Assembly (NCBI GenBank): GCA_015056565.1
Contig: SVGB01000012.1
Span: forward strand, 31,317-95,316
Source of the DNA: Butyrivibrio sp.
Lineage (GTDB): Bacteria; Bacillota; Clostridia; Lachnospirales; Lachnospiraceae
DNA: 64,000 bases
Reading direction: 5' to 3'
In this document: positions 25,186-34,563 of the stretch, one piece after another
How the letters are laid out: every line of letters starts with the position of its first letter
Numbering within the stretch: the first letter of the stretch is position 1
Notes under the pieces: generated by a model
What the model was told of the DNA's origin: nothing
Databases searched by the model: none
Seen by the model: only the letters and a program-made list of their open reading frames with translations
Program-made: the position numbers and the translations under genes

Positions 25186-27468
25186 TTACAATATGTCTTC
25201 AAAGACTTCCGTGATGGCGTCTTTGAGATTTTCGGAGAAATCTCCTTGCTGGAGCCACTTAAGGAATGCATCAGCATCCATGGTGCTCACTGCGTTATAG
25301 ATCTTATCCTTGGTGACGATCTCAATCTCTGCTCTTTCAAGGATGCCATAGACTTCCTTTACGTGATCGTTGCCTGTAAGGGATACGTTGTCAAAAGAAA
25401 CTGTGATGCCTTCCGATGTTTTGACCCCCTTTACTGTCAGGGTGCGGCGATCACCTGCGCCAAGCAGGGCTATATCGTAGTCGCGCTTTGCAGGGATAAG
25501 TGACAGGTCACCTTCGGATGGCTTTATAACTATATCTATTGTCCCATCTGCCCCATCAAATCTGCACTCAAAGGCAGTAGTCACAAACTTGCCATTCTTA
25601 TAGTCAGTGCTGCAGCCGTCATCTTCGTAGAGAGTATAATTGCCATCTGCTCCAACTGCCACAATAAGCTCCAGCTTGTCTGGACAGTCACATCCGTTTT
25701 CACCGCTATCAGGTGCAAGAGGAAGTATTGTTCCTGCTGCCATCAGAACCGGGATCCTGGAAATATCCCTGTAGAGTTTTCTCTTTTTGCCGCCGTTATA
25801 GACTCTTCCGCTTAAAAGGTCGACGTATCGGCCGTGAGGAATGATCATATTAACAAATGAGAGCTTTAGTCTATCATCAAGCGGCTTAGTTATAGCACCG
25901 ACAAAAAGAGCATCACCAAATCCGTATTCGTTTGGAACATTGTAGGACTCTTCATTGTCAGAAAAGTCGTAATACATGGGCCTTATAAGAGGCTTACCCT
26001 CCGAGTATGCCCTGTAATTTTCTGTGTAAAGATATGGAACCAGCCTGTGACGAAACCTCATGAACTTCTTCATAGCACTGTGATAAGGCTCATCTATTAC
26101 CCATGGTTCCTTATTAAGGAAGGGACTGGCACTGGAATGAAGCCTCATGATAGGCGAAAATACTCCATACTGTATCCACCTTATGAGCCTTTCGTTATCC
26201 TTATCTCCCATCATGTGTCCGCCAATATCGTGGCTCCACCAGCCATATCCAACATTGCTGGAAGTAGCGGTAAAATACGGCTGAAATTCAAGGCTCTTCC
26301 AGGAGCAGACAGTGTCTCCCGAGAATCCAATAGGATACCTGTGACTTCCAGGACCTGCGTACCTTGAAAAGATCATAGGACGCTTGTTTCTCTTTTCCTG
26401 ATCCCTGTAATGGTAGTGATTTAAAAGTATCAGCGGGTCCACATCAGAAGCCTTCCTTCCAAAGCCCTGCTGCCAGTCGATCCACCAAAAGTCAACGCCG
26501 TCTTTTTCATAGGGCTGCATGATTTCTTCAAAATATGCATCCCTGAACTTCTCATCTCCAAAATCAAATTCAACGGGCTCTTCCGATGCAGTATCTACGC
26601 CCATTCTCCCTGCCACAGCGCTGTACTGGTCTTCAAATGCACGAACACCGTCAGCAGGATGAAGGTTAAGGGTAGTTGCCAGCTTGTTGTCCTTAAGGTA
26701 TTTAAGGAATCTCTTATAATCTGGAAAGAGCTTCTTATCCCAGGTGTAACCCGTCCAGCCGCTTCCATACTTTGGATCCACCTCAGTAAGATGCCAGTCC
26801 ATATCTATGACCGCAACGGAAAGAGGTATCTCCTCTTCTTTAAACTTATCAACAACTTCCCTATAGCTGTCCTCAGAGTACTTGTAATATCTGCTCCACC
26901 AGTTACCAAGTGCATATCTTGGAATCAGAGGCACCTGCCCACTTAGCTTGTAAAAATCCCTAAGGCCGCCGTAGTAATCCTTGCCATAGCCAAAGAAATA
27001 AAAATCTGTAGCAGCTTCTTTTCTGTTAAAAAACAGATCAAGCTCCCTGTCATAAATCGGACTGTCTCCGTCGTATAAAACCGCAAAGCCCTCTTTTCCG
27101 AATATTCCCGGTCCCAGTGGAAGTCCCCCATCAATGGTATCAAGAGTCCTTACAGTACCTCCAAGGTTTCTTCCAGAATTGTTATATTCAAAACTGTAGT
27201 GATAACAGGTACCGAAATTCTTAAGTTCTACTGACAGACCATTAGATGTAAAGGGCTTTTCATCGTACTTTACCAAAAGCTCATCTGTCTCAATGATAAG
27301 TAGACCATTTTCTCTTCTCACATAGGAATCCACATCAGGAAATTCCCTATTTATCACTGTCTTAGTCAGCCCATCCTCAAACCTGCCTTCATCACTGTAC
27401 TCAAACCTGAGAAGCCTGTCTGTAAGTACCGTTATCCTATACTTGTCCCCACCTATTACTTTGCTCAT
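25186..27468 (-). CDS. GH31 family alpha-glucosidase
   Basis: This 760-aa cytoplasmic enzyme (no signal peptide) should release glucose from imported malto-oligosaccharides. The GH31 catalytic nucleophile is D331 in DFWWIDWQQG and the acid/base D385 in GFSGDT. Other family marks are NWWSRYYKYSEDSY, AVIDMDWH and GYGWWSHDIGGHMMG. The N-terminal about 180 residues form the beta-sandwich and the C-terminus carries two beta domains. It is the last gene of the malEFG operon (14 bases after the GH13 gene). Chain-length preference or xylosidase activity cannot be settled from sequence, but context supports alpha-glucosidase. Confidence 0.9.
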   Translation of the reverse strand: MSKVIGGDKYRITVLTDRLLRFEYSDEGRFEDGLTKTVINREFPDVDSYVRRENGLLIIETDELLVKYDEKPFTSNGLSVELKNFGTCYHYSFEYNNSGRNLGGTVRTLDTIDGGLPLGPGIFGKEGFAVLYDGDSPIYDRELDLFFNRKEAATDFYFFGYGKDYYGGLRDFYKLSGQVPLIPRYALGNWWSRYYKYSEDSYREVVDKFKEEEIPLSVAVIDMDWHLTEVDPKYGSGWTGYTWDKKLFPDYKRFLKYLKDNKLATTLNLHPADGVRAFEDQYSAVAGRMGVDTASEEPVEFDFGDEKFRDAYFEEIMQPYEKDGVDFWWIDWQQGFGRKASDVDPLILLNHYHYRDQEKRNKRPMIFSRYAGPGSHRYPIGFSGDTVCSWKSLEFQPYFTATSSNVGYGWWSHDIGGHMMGDKDNERLIRWIQYGVFSPIMRLHSSASPFLNKEPWVIDEPYHSAMKKFMRFRHRLVPYLYTENYRAYSEGKPLIRPMYYDFSDNEESYNVPNEYGFGDALFVGAITKPLDDRLKLSFVNMIIPHGRYVDLLSGRVYNGGKKRKLYRDISRIPVLMAAGTILPLAPDSGENGCDCPDKLELIVAVGADGNYTLYEDDGCSTDYKNGKFVTTAFECRFDGADGTIDIVIKPSEGDLSLIPAKRDYDIALLGAGDRRTLTVKGVKTSEGITVSFDNVSLTGNDHVKEVYGILERAEIEIVTKDKIYNAVSTMDADAFLKWLQQGDFSENLKDAITEVFEDIL

Positions 27469-27482
27469 AATGTCTTCTCCAT

Positions 27483-29327
27483 TCAGTCAACTTTAAAAAT
27501 ATAAGCACCCTCAGATGGAACCTTTAATCTTATACAGCCGTCTTCAGAAGCCACTTCTAAAGCATATCCAAATTCATCAATATTTCCCATAACTGTTTTT
27601 GCTCCAATTTCCCACAGGGGCAATTGTATTTCTTTTTCCGTATCCTCTCTTGAGATGATGCAGACATATTTTTCACTGCCCCAAAATCTTGCAACAGCTA
27701 AGATCCTTCCTTCATCAAAAAGGACTTTCCTTCCGCCCTTTGCAAATGCCGGAACATTTCTTCTAAGCTCTATCATCCTCTTATACAGGGAAAAGAACTT
27801 GTCCCGTTCTGCACCCTCTTTTCCCCAGGGCATTGGATATCTGCAGCCCGCGTCACTTTCTGTGTGTCCATCTATCCCAACTTCATCTCCATAATAGATG
27901 CAGGGAATGCCTGTAAACATAAGATAGGAAATGACAACACCTCTGTATCTTTCAAAAGATATTTCCTTATAGTTATGAACTCGCATCACATCGTGGCTGT
28001 CAAAGAGATTCATCTGGCAGTCTGCCACAGCCTGCGGAATCACAGTATAGTGATCATCGCTCCTACGTACCACATCCTTTGCAGTACAAACATACTTTGC
28101 CTCCATGATCTCCTTACTTCTTTCCAAAAAGAGATCCGGAAGACCTGCAAACTGTCTCACAACCCTGCCAAAGCCATAGTAGTTCATAGGAGTATTCCAA
28201 AGATCTCCCTTAAGGTACTCATAGCAGTCACCCCAATGCTCCCCAATAATGAAGGCATCTTTTTTCTCCTGTCGTATGGCTCTGCAAATATCTCTCCAGA
28301 GCTGATCTGCCACCTGCACATCGTCATTTTTTCCAAGAACATCAGCCACATCAAATCGCCAGCCGTCAATGTCATAGGGCGGCCGAAGCCACTTTCTAAG
28401 GACACTATTTTCACCTCTGTAGATGAGATCCTTAAGTTCCTCATTTCGATAGTCCATGAAGGGAAGGCTCTTTACGCCGCACCAGCCCTTTAGAGAACCG
28501 TCAGCATCCTTAAAATAGAACTCCCTCTTTGTCCTTGTCCACTCATGTTCACTTCCTGTGTGGTTAACAGAAATATCAAGGATCAGCTTCATACCGTTCT
28601 GATGAAGAGCCTTTGACAGACTCGCTAAAGCTTCATCTCCGCCAAAGTGAGGATCCACATGGAAATAGTCTATGCAGTCATACTTGTGGGTTGAGTAAGC
28701 AGTAAATATCGGATTTAAATAAATTGCAGTTACGCCAAGGTCTTTAAGGTATGGTATCTTGTCCTGAACACCTTTAAGATCTCCGCCAAAAAAGTCCATA
28801 CCATGAGCATCTTCTACAGACAAAGGTGCCATGTTCCAATCCGGCATCTTTTTGCAGGGATGTCCAAAGTACTCGTACTCTCCATCCTGAACATCATTCG
28901 AAGGATCCCCATTGCAAAACCTTTCAGGAAATATCTGGTAAAAAACTGCGCCATCAACCCATGAAGGCTTGATATAGTCAGTCCTTATGACAAAATCATG
29001 CCTGTAGTCAGGAACTGTCGTTTCCACTCCCGCCTGGGTATAAAAGTAAGCAGCATCCTCTGTGGTAAGCACAAAGTGGTACTGAAGCTTTGGCTCATTG
29101 AGTGTGGTCTTTACTCTGTAGTAGTCAAGACCGCTTTTTCGTTCCTCAAACTCCATAGAGCAATAGCTCTCTGCTCCGTTGACAATCCTCCAAAACAGAA
29201 CGTCTCTTACCGGTGCGCCACTTAAAAAGCTGAGCTTTATCGTTATCTCTTCTCCAAGCTTTGGTGCGGGATTACTTACATACCCTTCCGTGCCATCGCT
29301 GTATATACTCTTAGTCCAATCTCTCAT
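27483..29327 (-). CDS. GH13 neopullulanase/cyclomaltodextrinase-type glycosidase
   Basis: This 614-aa intracellular alpha-glucan hydrolase has an N-terminal beta-sandwich (residues 1-120, CBM34-like) and a GH13 barrel. The four conserved regions are visible: DISVNHTG (251-258), DGWRFDVADVLG with nucleophile D326, IIGEHWGD with acid/base E363, and FDSHD with D446. MPDWNMAPLS and the N-terminal domain fit the neopullulanase/maltogenic amylase/cyclomaltodextrinase group. It should cut imported maltodextrins before the GH31 enzyme trims them. It lies 24 bases after malG. Confidence 0.9.
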   Translation of the reverse strand: MRDWTKSIYSDGTEGYVSNPAPKLGEEITIKLSFLSGAPVRDVLFWRIVNGAESYCSMEFEERKSGLDYYRVKTTLNEPKLQYHFVLTTEDAAYFYTQAGVETTVPDYRHDFVIRTDYIKPSWVDGAVFYQIFPERFCNGDPSNDVQDGEYEYFGHPCKKMPDWNMAPLSVEDAHGMDFFGGDLKGVQDKIPYLKDLGVTAIYLNPIFTAYSTHKYDCIDYFHVDPHFGGDEALASLSKALHQNGMKLILDISVNHTGSEHEWTRTKREFYFKDADGSLKGWCGVKSLPFMDYRNEELKDLIYRGENSVLRKWLRPPYDIDGWRFDVADVLGKNDDVQVADQLWRDICRAIRQEKKDAFIIGEHWGDCYEYLKGDLWNTPMNYYGFGRVVRQFAGLPDLFLERSKEIMEAKYVCTAKDVVRRSDDHYTVIPQAVADCQMNLFDSHDVMRVHNYKEISFERYRGVVISYLMFTGIPCIYYGDEVGIDGHTESDAGCRYPMPWGKEGAERDKFFSLYKRMIELRRNVPAFAKGGRKVLFDEGRILAVARFWGSEKYVCIISREDTEKEIQLPLWEIGAKTVMGNIDEFGYALEVASEDGCIRLKVPSEGAYIFKVD

Positions 29328-29351
29328 GTAAACCCTCTTAAATATCTTGTT

Positions 29352-30614
29352 TTAGCCCTTTACAGAACCTGACAGTCCCTCAACATAAAATCTCTGAAGC
29401 CATATGAAAAGGATCACAATAGGCACTGCAATAACTACCGCACCTGCAGCAAACTGGGTATAGTAGGAGTCGATCCTTCTAAAGTCAGTCATCCAGAAAA
29501 GACCTACTGCAACAGTGTAAGAACTCTGCCTGTCGCCAAAAAGGAGTCTTGGGAAAATATAATCAGACCAGGCTCCAAGGAAGGTTCCAAGCACCTGATA
29601 AACAATTATGGACTTACTTAGAGGAATAGTTATCCTTGTAAATATCTGAAGTCTTGATGCTCCGTCTATAATTGCAGCCTCATCGATAGCCTTTGGGATA
29701 GTATCAAAAAATCCCTTTGTAATGTGGTATCCCATTGCTGCGCCTGCAGCTCCTACAACGATAAGGGCGCCAATGCTCTGATTCATGCCAAGACCCTTTA
29801 AGATGTTATAAAGAGCTACCATGGACATGAAGCCAGGAAACATTCCAATGATCATGAGTATGTTCATAAAAGGCTTTCTGCCGCTGAATCGTGTGCGACT
29901 AAGTACAAAGGCTGTTCCAAGAACGATCAGTGTGTTAAGTACGCATCCGCATACTGCAACGATCATGGTGTTAAGCCACCATTTTCCAAATGGAACTGCG
30001 GTGTTATGGAACAGGTCATAGAAGTTTTTAAGTGTCAGGTGCTTTGGAAAAAAGTATCCGACATAATAGCCCTGCTCTGCTCTAAGAGCTGTAAGGAGTA
30101 TCCAGAGGATTGGGAACATCCAGATAACTCCCAGAATAGTAAGGATAATGTATCCTACATTGACCTCTGCAACCTTCATGATAAATACAAGGCTGCAGTA
30201 CGCACAGATAATTCCTAAAAAGAATCCGACTCCTGCATTTTTTATAAGAAAATCACTTTCAATACCGCTCTCATCAAGAATGACTTTGGCAGCAAAAAGT
30301 AGCATTGTCCAGAAAAACGTAGCGCATATCTGAACATACATCCAGCATCTTACTATCTTTACACTGGTCCAAATGTAGGATGCGATCCCCACCAAAAGAG
30401 AAGCCACCGTAAGTATCACTGCCAGATAAAGAAAAAATGATACCGCAGCTGAATGATCTGCCCCCAGCACGGAAACTACCGTACTCACCATGTTTTTCCT
30501 TCCTGCCTCTTTACTTGTAAAAGGAAGAAGCAGCGAAATAAAGCCTATCACTATGGCTATGAGTGCCTTAAGGAAGTGTTCCAGATTAAGTCCTATAACA
30601 GTTTTGTTTCTCAT
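29352..30614 (-). CDS. malG: Maltodextrin ABC transporter permease MalG
   Basis: This 420-aa permease has about nine hydrophobic segments. Its first 150 residues (four extra helices) are beyond the usual 280-aa MalG core. The EAA loop is seen as EAAIIDGASRLQIFTRITIP. It pairs with MalF to import maltodextrin. The start overlaps the malF stop (TAATG). No MalK-type ATPase is in the operon, so a shared ATPase encoded elsewhere is likely, as in many Firmicutes. Confidence 0.9.
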   Translation of the reverse strand: MRNKTVIGLNLEHFLKALIAIVIGFISLLLPFTSKEAGRKNMVSTVVSVLGADHSAAVSFFLYLAVILTVASLLVGIASYIWTSVKIVRCWMYVQICATFFWTMLLFAAKVILDESGIESDFLIKNAGVGFFLGIICAYCSLVFIMKVAEVNVGYIILTILGVIWMFPILWILLTALRAEQGYYVGYFFPKHLTLKNFYDLFHNTAVPFGKWWLNTMIVAVCGCVLNTLIVLGTAFVLSRTRFSGRKPFMNILMIIGMFPGFMSMVALYNILKGLGMNQSIGALIVVGAAGAAMGYHITKGFFDTIPKAIDEAAIIDGASRLQIFTRITIPLSKSIIVYQVLGTFLGAWSDYIFPRLLFGDRQSSYTVAVGLFWMTDFRRIDSYYTQFAAGAVVIAVPIVILFIWLQRFYVEGLSGSVKG

Positions 30615-31975
30615 TATTGGAATCCCTCCTCATTTTTCATTGATCCAGATCTTTGGAAAGTTATAAGCGTAAATGTAGCTGAGATGATAAAGATCAAAAT
30701 GCCGATTGTGGCAGCCAGGTTGTAGTCGTTGGTGTCAGCTGTAAGCTTATACAGCCATGTGACAAGAAGATCTGTCTTACCAGCACCCTTGTAGTAATCA
30801 AGAGTCATTGGACCGCCTCCTGTCAGGAAATAGATGGCACTAAAGTTATTAAAGTTACCGATCAGGTTCGCAATAATATAAGGTGTTGTCACAAACCACA
30901 TGTATGGGAATGTGATCTTCCTGAATATCACGAAGGGGTTTGCGCCGTCAATCCTTGCGCTCTCATAGAGTTCCCCAGGGATGTTCATAAGGATACCGCT
31001 GACCATGAGCATAGTGACCGGAACTCCGATCCAGAAGTTGACCAGGATAACAGAAACCCTTGCAAAGGAAGCCTGTGTAAGGAAAGGTACTGCAGATGCG
31101 GTCCATCCCCATTTCTGGATAAGCACGTTAAAAATGCCCTTCTCCCCCAGCATTGTTCCCACAACTTTGAGGGAAATAAATGAAGGAATTCCCATGGTCA
31201 CAACAAAGATGGTCCTCCAGAATTTTTTGATCTTAATGCCCTTAGAATTGATGATCATTGCAAGTATCATTCCGCCAAAATAGCAGCTGAAGGTTGCAAA
31301 GATGCCCCATATAAAAGTCCATCCAAGAACAGGCCAGAAGGTCTGGGAGAGCTTGTCACTTGATAAAAGAAGTGTTTTAAAGTTATCAAGCTGCACCCAG
31401 TCAAACAGATGTCCCGGGGGCTGATGCTCATTGTCATAGTTGGTAAACGCCATGAGGATCATGTAGATAAGTGGCGTAAAAGTAAATATCAAAAGTCCTA
31501 CTACAGGTATAGCAAGAAGCAGGAAATGAATGTTCTCGTTGGTTAATGACTTAACGTCTTCAATAAAATTATTGACGTGATGTCCGTTGTCGTGATTGAA
31601 TCTGGCATTTTCACCTGAAGCGATGGAAAAAAGCCATATAGCTAAAAAGCATACAGTGACAACGATGGCAACTACTCCCGTAAGGAGGATGATCATTGAG
31701 TTGTCACCCTGCTGCATCTCATAGATGCCAATAGCCTCGTTGAAGGCCATACCCTGTTCGTGCTCTCCCAGGGTTGTAAGGTCATGTAAAAGACCTATTC
31801 CTTTGGTAAATAAAAAGACAAAATAACATGCTTCAAGTAATAGGAACAAAAGTCCCTTTGCCACCTGACCATATCTGATATTGGCAATTCCACAAAAGAC
31901 ATAGCTAAGCTTTGAGAAGATATTGCCCTTTGTAAATGTAGTGATGAAATTTCTGCGCTTATACTCTCTGTCCAT
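30614..31975 (-). CDS. malF: Maltodextrin ABC transporter permease MalF
   Basis: This 453-aa permease has an extended N-terminus with extra helices and a short linker before the transport core. The EAA loop is ESARIDGANPFVIFRKITFP, and GGPMTLDYYKGAGKTDLLVT near the end is typical of maltose-type MalF. A hairpin-bearing spacer of 67 bases separates it from malE. Confidence 0.9.
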   Translation of the reverse strand: MDREYKRRNFITTFTKGNIFSKLSYVFCGIANIRYGQVAKGLLFLLLEACYFVFLFTKGIGLLHDLTTLGEHEQGMAFNEAIGIYEMQQGDNSMIILLTGVVAIVVTVCFLAIWLFSIASGENARFNHDNGHHVNNFIEDVKSLTNENIHFLLLAIPVVGLLIFTFTPLIYMILMAFTNYDNEHQPPGHLFDWVQLDNFKTLLLSSDKLSQTFWPVLGWTFIWGIFATFSCYFGGMILAMIINSKGIKIKKFWRTIFVVTMGIPSFISLKVVGTMLGEKGIFNVLIQKWGWTASAVPFLTQASFARVSVILVNFWIGVPVTMLMVSGILMNIPGELYESARIDGANPFVIFRKITFPYMWFVTTPYIIANLIGNFNNFSAIYFLTGGGPMTLDYYKGAGKTDLLVTWLYKLTADTNDYNLAATIGILIFIISATFTLITFQRSGSMKNEEGFQ

Positions 31976-31998
31976 ATGAAGGCTCCCTAAATTATAAT

Positions 31999-32024
31999 AT
32001 CGGGGCCGCAGCTGCAGCCCCGAT
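31999..32024 (-). promoter_or_regulatory. Intercistronic stem-loop between malE and malF
   Basis: ATCGGGGC (31999-32006) pairs with GCCCCGAT (32017-32024). The inside is itself palindromic (GCAGCTGC). No T-run follows directly. It sits at the same place as the hairpin between oppA and oppB, after the binding-protein gene. Confidence 0.7.
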
Positions 32025-32042
32025 ACGAAACTACTTAAGGTA

Positions 32043-33338
32043 TTACTCTGTAAGTGTTCCTGTGATGCTGTCTACCAGGGCATCAAGCTTTTCCTGAAGG
32101 TTTGCTTTTGTGATCTCGCCTGAAACAACGCCCTCTCCAAATGCCTGTGCAGGTGTCCAGTAGTCACCCATCTTGGAGATTGAAGGCTGGTTAGTAGCCT
32201 TTGAAGCCTGCGCATTAAGTGCTGCAGCTACTTCGTCATTAGCAATCTCATCTGATGAAGCAAGTGAGTTAAGAACAGGAACATCGCCCTGATTTTGGAA
32301 TCTTATAAGGCTGTTCTCAGGATTTGCAAGGTAAACTGCAAGCTGCTGAGCTGCAAGAGGATAAGCTGTTGTTGACTTAACTGTGATGGTCTTAAAGTCA
32401 ACGAAGTTTGAAAGCTGTACATCCTTGCCACCAATGTTAGCTGTAGGAAGTGCTACTGCGCCAAGCTTGTCACCAAGTGACTCTTTGTAGGAAGGAGCGC
32501 TCCATGCACCGTCTGTGATCGCTGCAAGGTTACCTTCCTTGAACTCTGCGCCACCAACACCATCCTTGTTCTCAAGGTACTTAGGGTTATTAACAAGATC
32601 AACAATGTACTCTGCTGCTGCAAGTCCTGTAGCGTCGTTCCATGAGCACTCCGAAGGATCTTTTCCATCAGGTCCAAAAAGTGTGCAGCCAGCGCCAAGG
32701 AAGAAGCTCTCAATATACCATGAGTTTGTTATGTTGGTACTGAAGTTGTACTTGGCACCTGTATCCTTTGAAAGGATTGTCTCAAGGCTCTTAACATCAT
32801 CTTCTGTAAGAAGATCCTTGTTGTAGTACATGAAGTATGTGTTAGGTGAGAATGGAGCTGCATATGTAAGACCGTCTACCGTAACAGCTGTAAGTGCACT
32901 CTCTGGAAGGTCAGATGCAATTGTCTCAAAGTCCTTGGTGATAGGAAGAAGAAGTCCCTTGTTAACAAGGTCTGCAACTCCGCCTGAAGGTGTATAGAAG
33001 ATATCAGCTGCTGTATCAGGATCTGTATTAAGCTGCTGTGGAGCCTCATCTATACCTACAACTGCGATCTCATAAGTGATATTGAACTCATCGTGAAGAT
33101 CATCAAATGCCTTAACTGCTGCGTCTGTGTCATCAACCGCCTCTTCAGGGACCCAGATCTTTAAAGTTACGTCCTGAGTCTCTACTGGTGCTGCAGCTGC
33201 TGCATCAGTCCCAGTTGCTGATCCCGCATCATTTGTAGTAGCTGCTGCGCCGCCCTGTGCGCTGTCACCGCATCCAACAAGTGCAGAAGCGGTTAATACT
33301 CCCGACAAAAGTATTGCGCTTAACTTTTCCATTTTCAT
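32043..33338 (-). CDS. malE: Maltodextrin-binding lipoprotein MalE
   Basis: This 431-aa extracellular solute-binding protein of family 1 delivers maltodextrins to MalFG. The signal peptide ends at Cys23 in ASALVGC, followed by an Ala/Thr linker. Family features include LKIWVPEEAVDD, AADIFYTPSGGVADLVNKGL and AITDGAWSAPSYKESLGDKL. The ribosome site AGGAGG is eight bases before the ATG. A promoter and LacI-type operator lie upstream. It is the first gene of the operon and the expected high-abundance product. Confidence 0.92.
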   Translation of the reverse strand: MKMEKLSAILLSGVLTASALVGCGDSAQGGAAATTNDAGSATGTDAAAAAPVETQDVTLKIWVPEEAVDDTDAAVKAFDDLHDEFNITYEIAVVGIDEAPQQLNTDPDTAADIFYTPSGGVADLVNKGLLLPITKDFETIASDLPESALTAVTVDGLTYAAPFSPNTYFMYYNKDLLTEDDVKSLETILSKDTGAKYNFSTNITNSWYIESFFLGAGCTLFGPDGKDPSECSWNDATGLAAAEYIVDLVNNPKYLENKDGVGGAEFKEGNLAAITDGAWSAPSYKESLGDKLGAVALPTANIGGKDVQLSNFVDFKTITVKSTTAYPLAAQQLAVYLANPENSLIRFQNQGDVPVLNSLASSDEIANDEVAAALNAQASKATNQPSISKMGDYWTPAQAFGEGVVSGEITKANLQEKLDALVDSITGTLTE

Positions 33339-33410
33339 TTTGAAATCCTCCTGTTTTTAGCTTTCTTAAAATTTGTTTGCTATTCCCCAATGCACTGGAA
33401 TTCATCTTTT

Positions 33411-33426
33411 GGTTAATCGCTTTACC
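33411..33426. promoter_or_regulatory. LacI-family operator of the malE operon
   Basis: A 16-bp near-palindrome GGTTAATCGCTTTACC with a central CG, which is the hallmark of LacI-family sites. It lies just past the -10 of the malE promoter, around the expected start of transcription, so binding would block the operon. Twelve bases (GGTTAATCGCTT) recur in front of the amylase gene at 35989-36000. Confidence 0.75.
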
Positions 33427-33429
33427 ATG

Positions 33430-33458
33430 AATATAAACTAACAGCTTTCCAAGGTCAA
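33430..33458 (-). promoter_or_regulatory. Promoter of the malE operon
   Basis: Read leftward: -35 TTGACC (33453-33458), 17-base spacer, -10 TATATT (33430-33435). The operator begins four bases further on. Confidence 0.7.
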
Positions 33459-33474
33459 TCCCTGGAAAGCTGTT
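33440..33474 (-). terminator. Hairpin after the lacI-type gene
   Basis: AACAGCTTTCC (33440-33450) pairs with GGAAAGCTGTT (33464-33474). The following AGTTTATATT is only moderately T-rich. The stem overlaps the -35 of malE. Confidence 0.6.
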
Positions 33475-33520
33475 TCTATGTTTTGTATAAAAAATATAGT
33501 TAACAACAGGTTAACGCTTT

Positions 33521-34537
33521 TTACTGCTCAAGAAGGTTACGAACCGAAAACCGCTCTGCCACTCGGATTGGCAGTCTTTCATCCGCCACAAGGTCCTTCT
33601 CTCCCTTGATCATACGAAGAAGATATTCCCAGGCCTTGTCAGCCTTGAGGTCAAAGTTCTGGGCAACTGAAGTAAGTTTTGGCGTCATGTATTCGCAGTT
33701 GGGCAGATTGTCAAAGCCGATCACTGAGATGTCGTATGGAACCCTTATTCCGCATTGTGACAGACCTTCGATAACGCCAAATGCTACTATATCTGACATA
33801 CAGGCAACTGCTGTGTATCTTCCACTTGAAAAGCCGATGTTCTGCCCCACTTCCACAGCATTGATGTAAGTTGTATCGGTGTAAAAGGTACTGCTCTCAC
33901 CAAACTCTACGCCGCTCTCCTTGCAGGCAGTCGAAAAGCCTTTAAACCTCTCAGTGATAACCCCCTCTTCTCCAAAGGTCGGTGTAACAAGGGCAAGCTT
34001 TTTATGGCCTTTACCAATGAGGTACCTGGCTGAAAGGTATCCGCCTCTGTAGTCTTCGATGCCTACGTTAACTATGTTTTCACCTCTTGCGTAGGTATCA
34101 ATAAATACCACTGGTGCATCAACCAGCTTTTTTATCTCTTTTACCTCATCCGGGAAAATACCCAGGAAAAAAGCTCCATCTACATTCCATGAAGAGAGGA
34201 TGGATGTGATCTCCTTGGGATCATGAACGCACCTTATCATCAGGTAATAGTCAGCATTTCTTACGCAGCGTTCTATGGCAGCAATGATGTGAGCATTGTA
34301 AGGATTAGTGAAAAAATCTTCATCCTTGCCCATATAAGGTACCACAAGGCCTATTATCCTGCTCTCTTTTTTAGCAAGGGATCTGGCCATGGCATTTGGT
34401 TTATAATTGGTTTCCTTTATGATGTCGTTAACCTTCTTTATGGTTTCTTTGGAAACCTTGTGGTTATTGCCGTTAATGACATTTGAAACTGTAGCGGTGC
34501 TGACACCTGCTCTCTTTGCTATTTCCTTTAAGTTCAT
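33521..34537 (-). CDS. LacI family transcriptional regulator of the maltodextrin genes
   Basis: This 338-aa repressor has an N-terminal LacI DNA-binding domain (MNLKEIAKRAGVSTATVSNV, hinge helix NYKPNAMARSL at about 47-57) and a periplasmic-binding-protein-like sensor domain. It lies 26 bases after the amylase gene and probably shares its promoter. Matching operators in front of malE and in front of the amylase-lacI unit suggest that it controls both, including itself. A maltodextrin or maltose inducer is inferred from context. Confidence 0.88.
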   Translation of the reverse strand: MNLKEIAKRAGVSTATVSNVINGNNHKVSKETIKKVNDIIKETNYKPNAMARSLAKKESRIIGLVVPYMGKDEDFFTNPYNAHIIAAIERCVRNADYYLMIRCVHDPKEITSILSSWNVDGAFFLGIFPDEVKEIKKLVDAPVVFIDTYARGENIVNVGIEDYRGGYLSARYLIGKGHKKLALVTPTFGEEGVITERFKGFSTACKESGVEFGESSTFYTDTTYINAVEVGQNIGFSSGRYTAVACMSDIVAFGVIEGLSQCGIRVPYDISVIGFDNLPNCEYMTPKLTSVAQNFDLKADKAWEYLLRMIKGEKDLVADERLPIRVAERFSVRNLLEQ

Positions 34538-34563
34538 TCTTTCTCCTTTTGGGAAAAGAAAAT

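Noticed and set aside
33509..33524. Third LacI-like site, GGTTAACGCTTT, at the 3' end of the lacI-type gene
   Set aside because: It lacks one base relative to the two good sites, so the central CG is off-centre, and it is not near a promoter.
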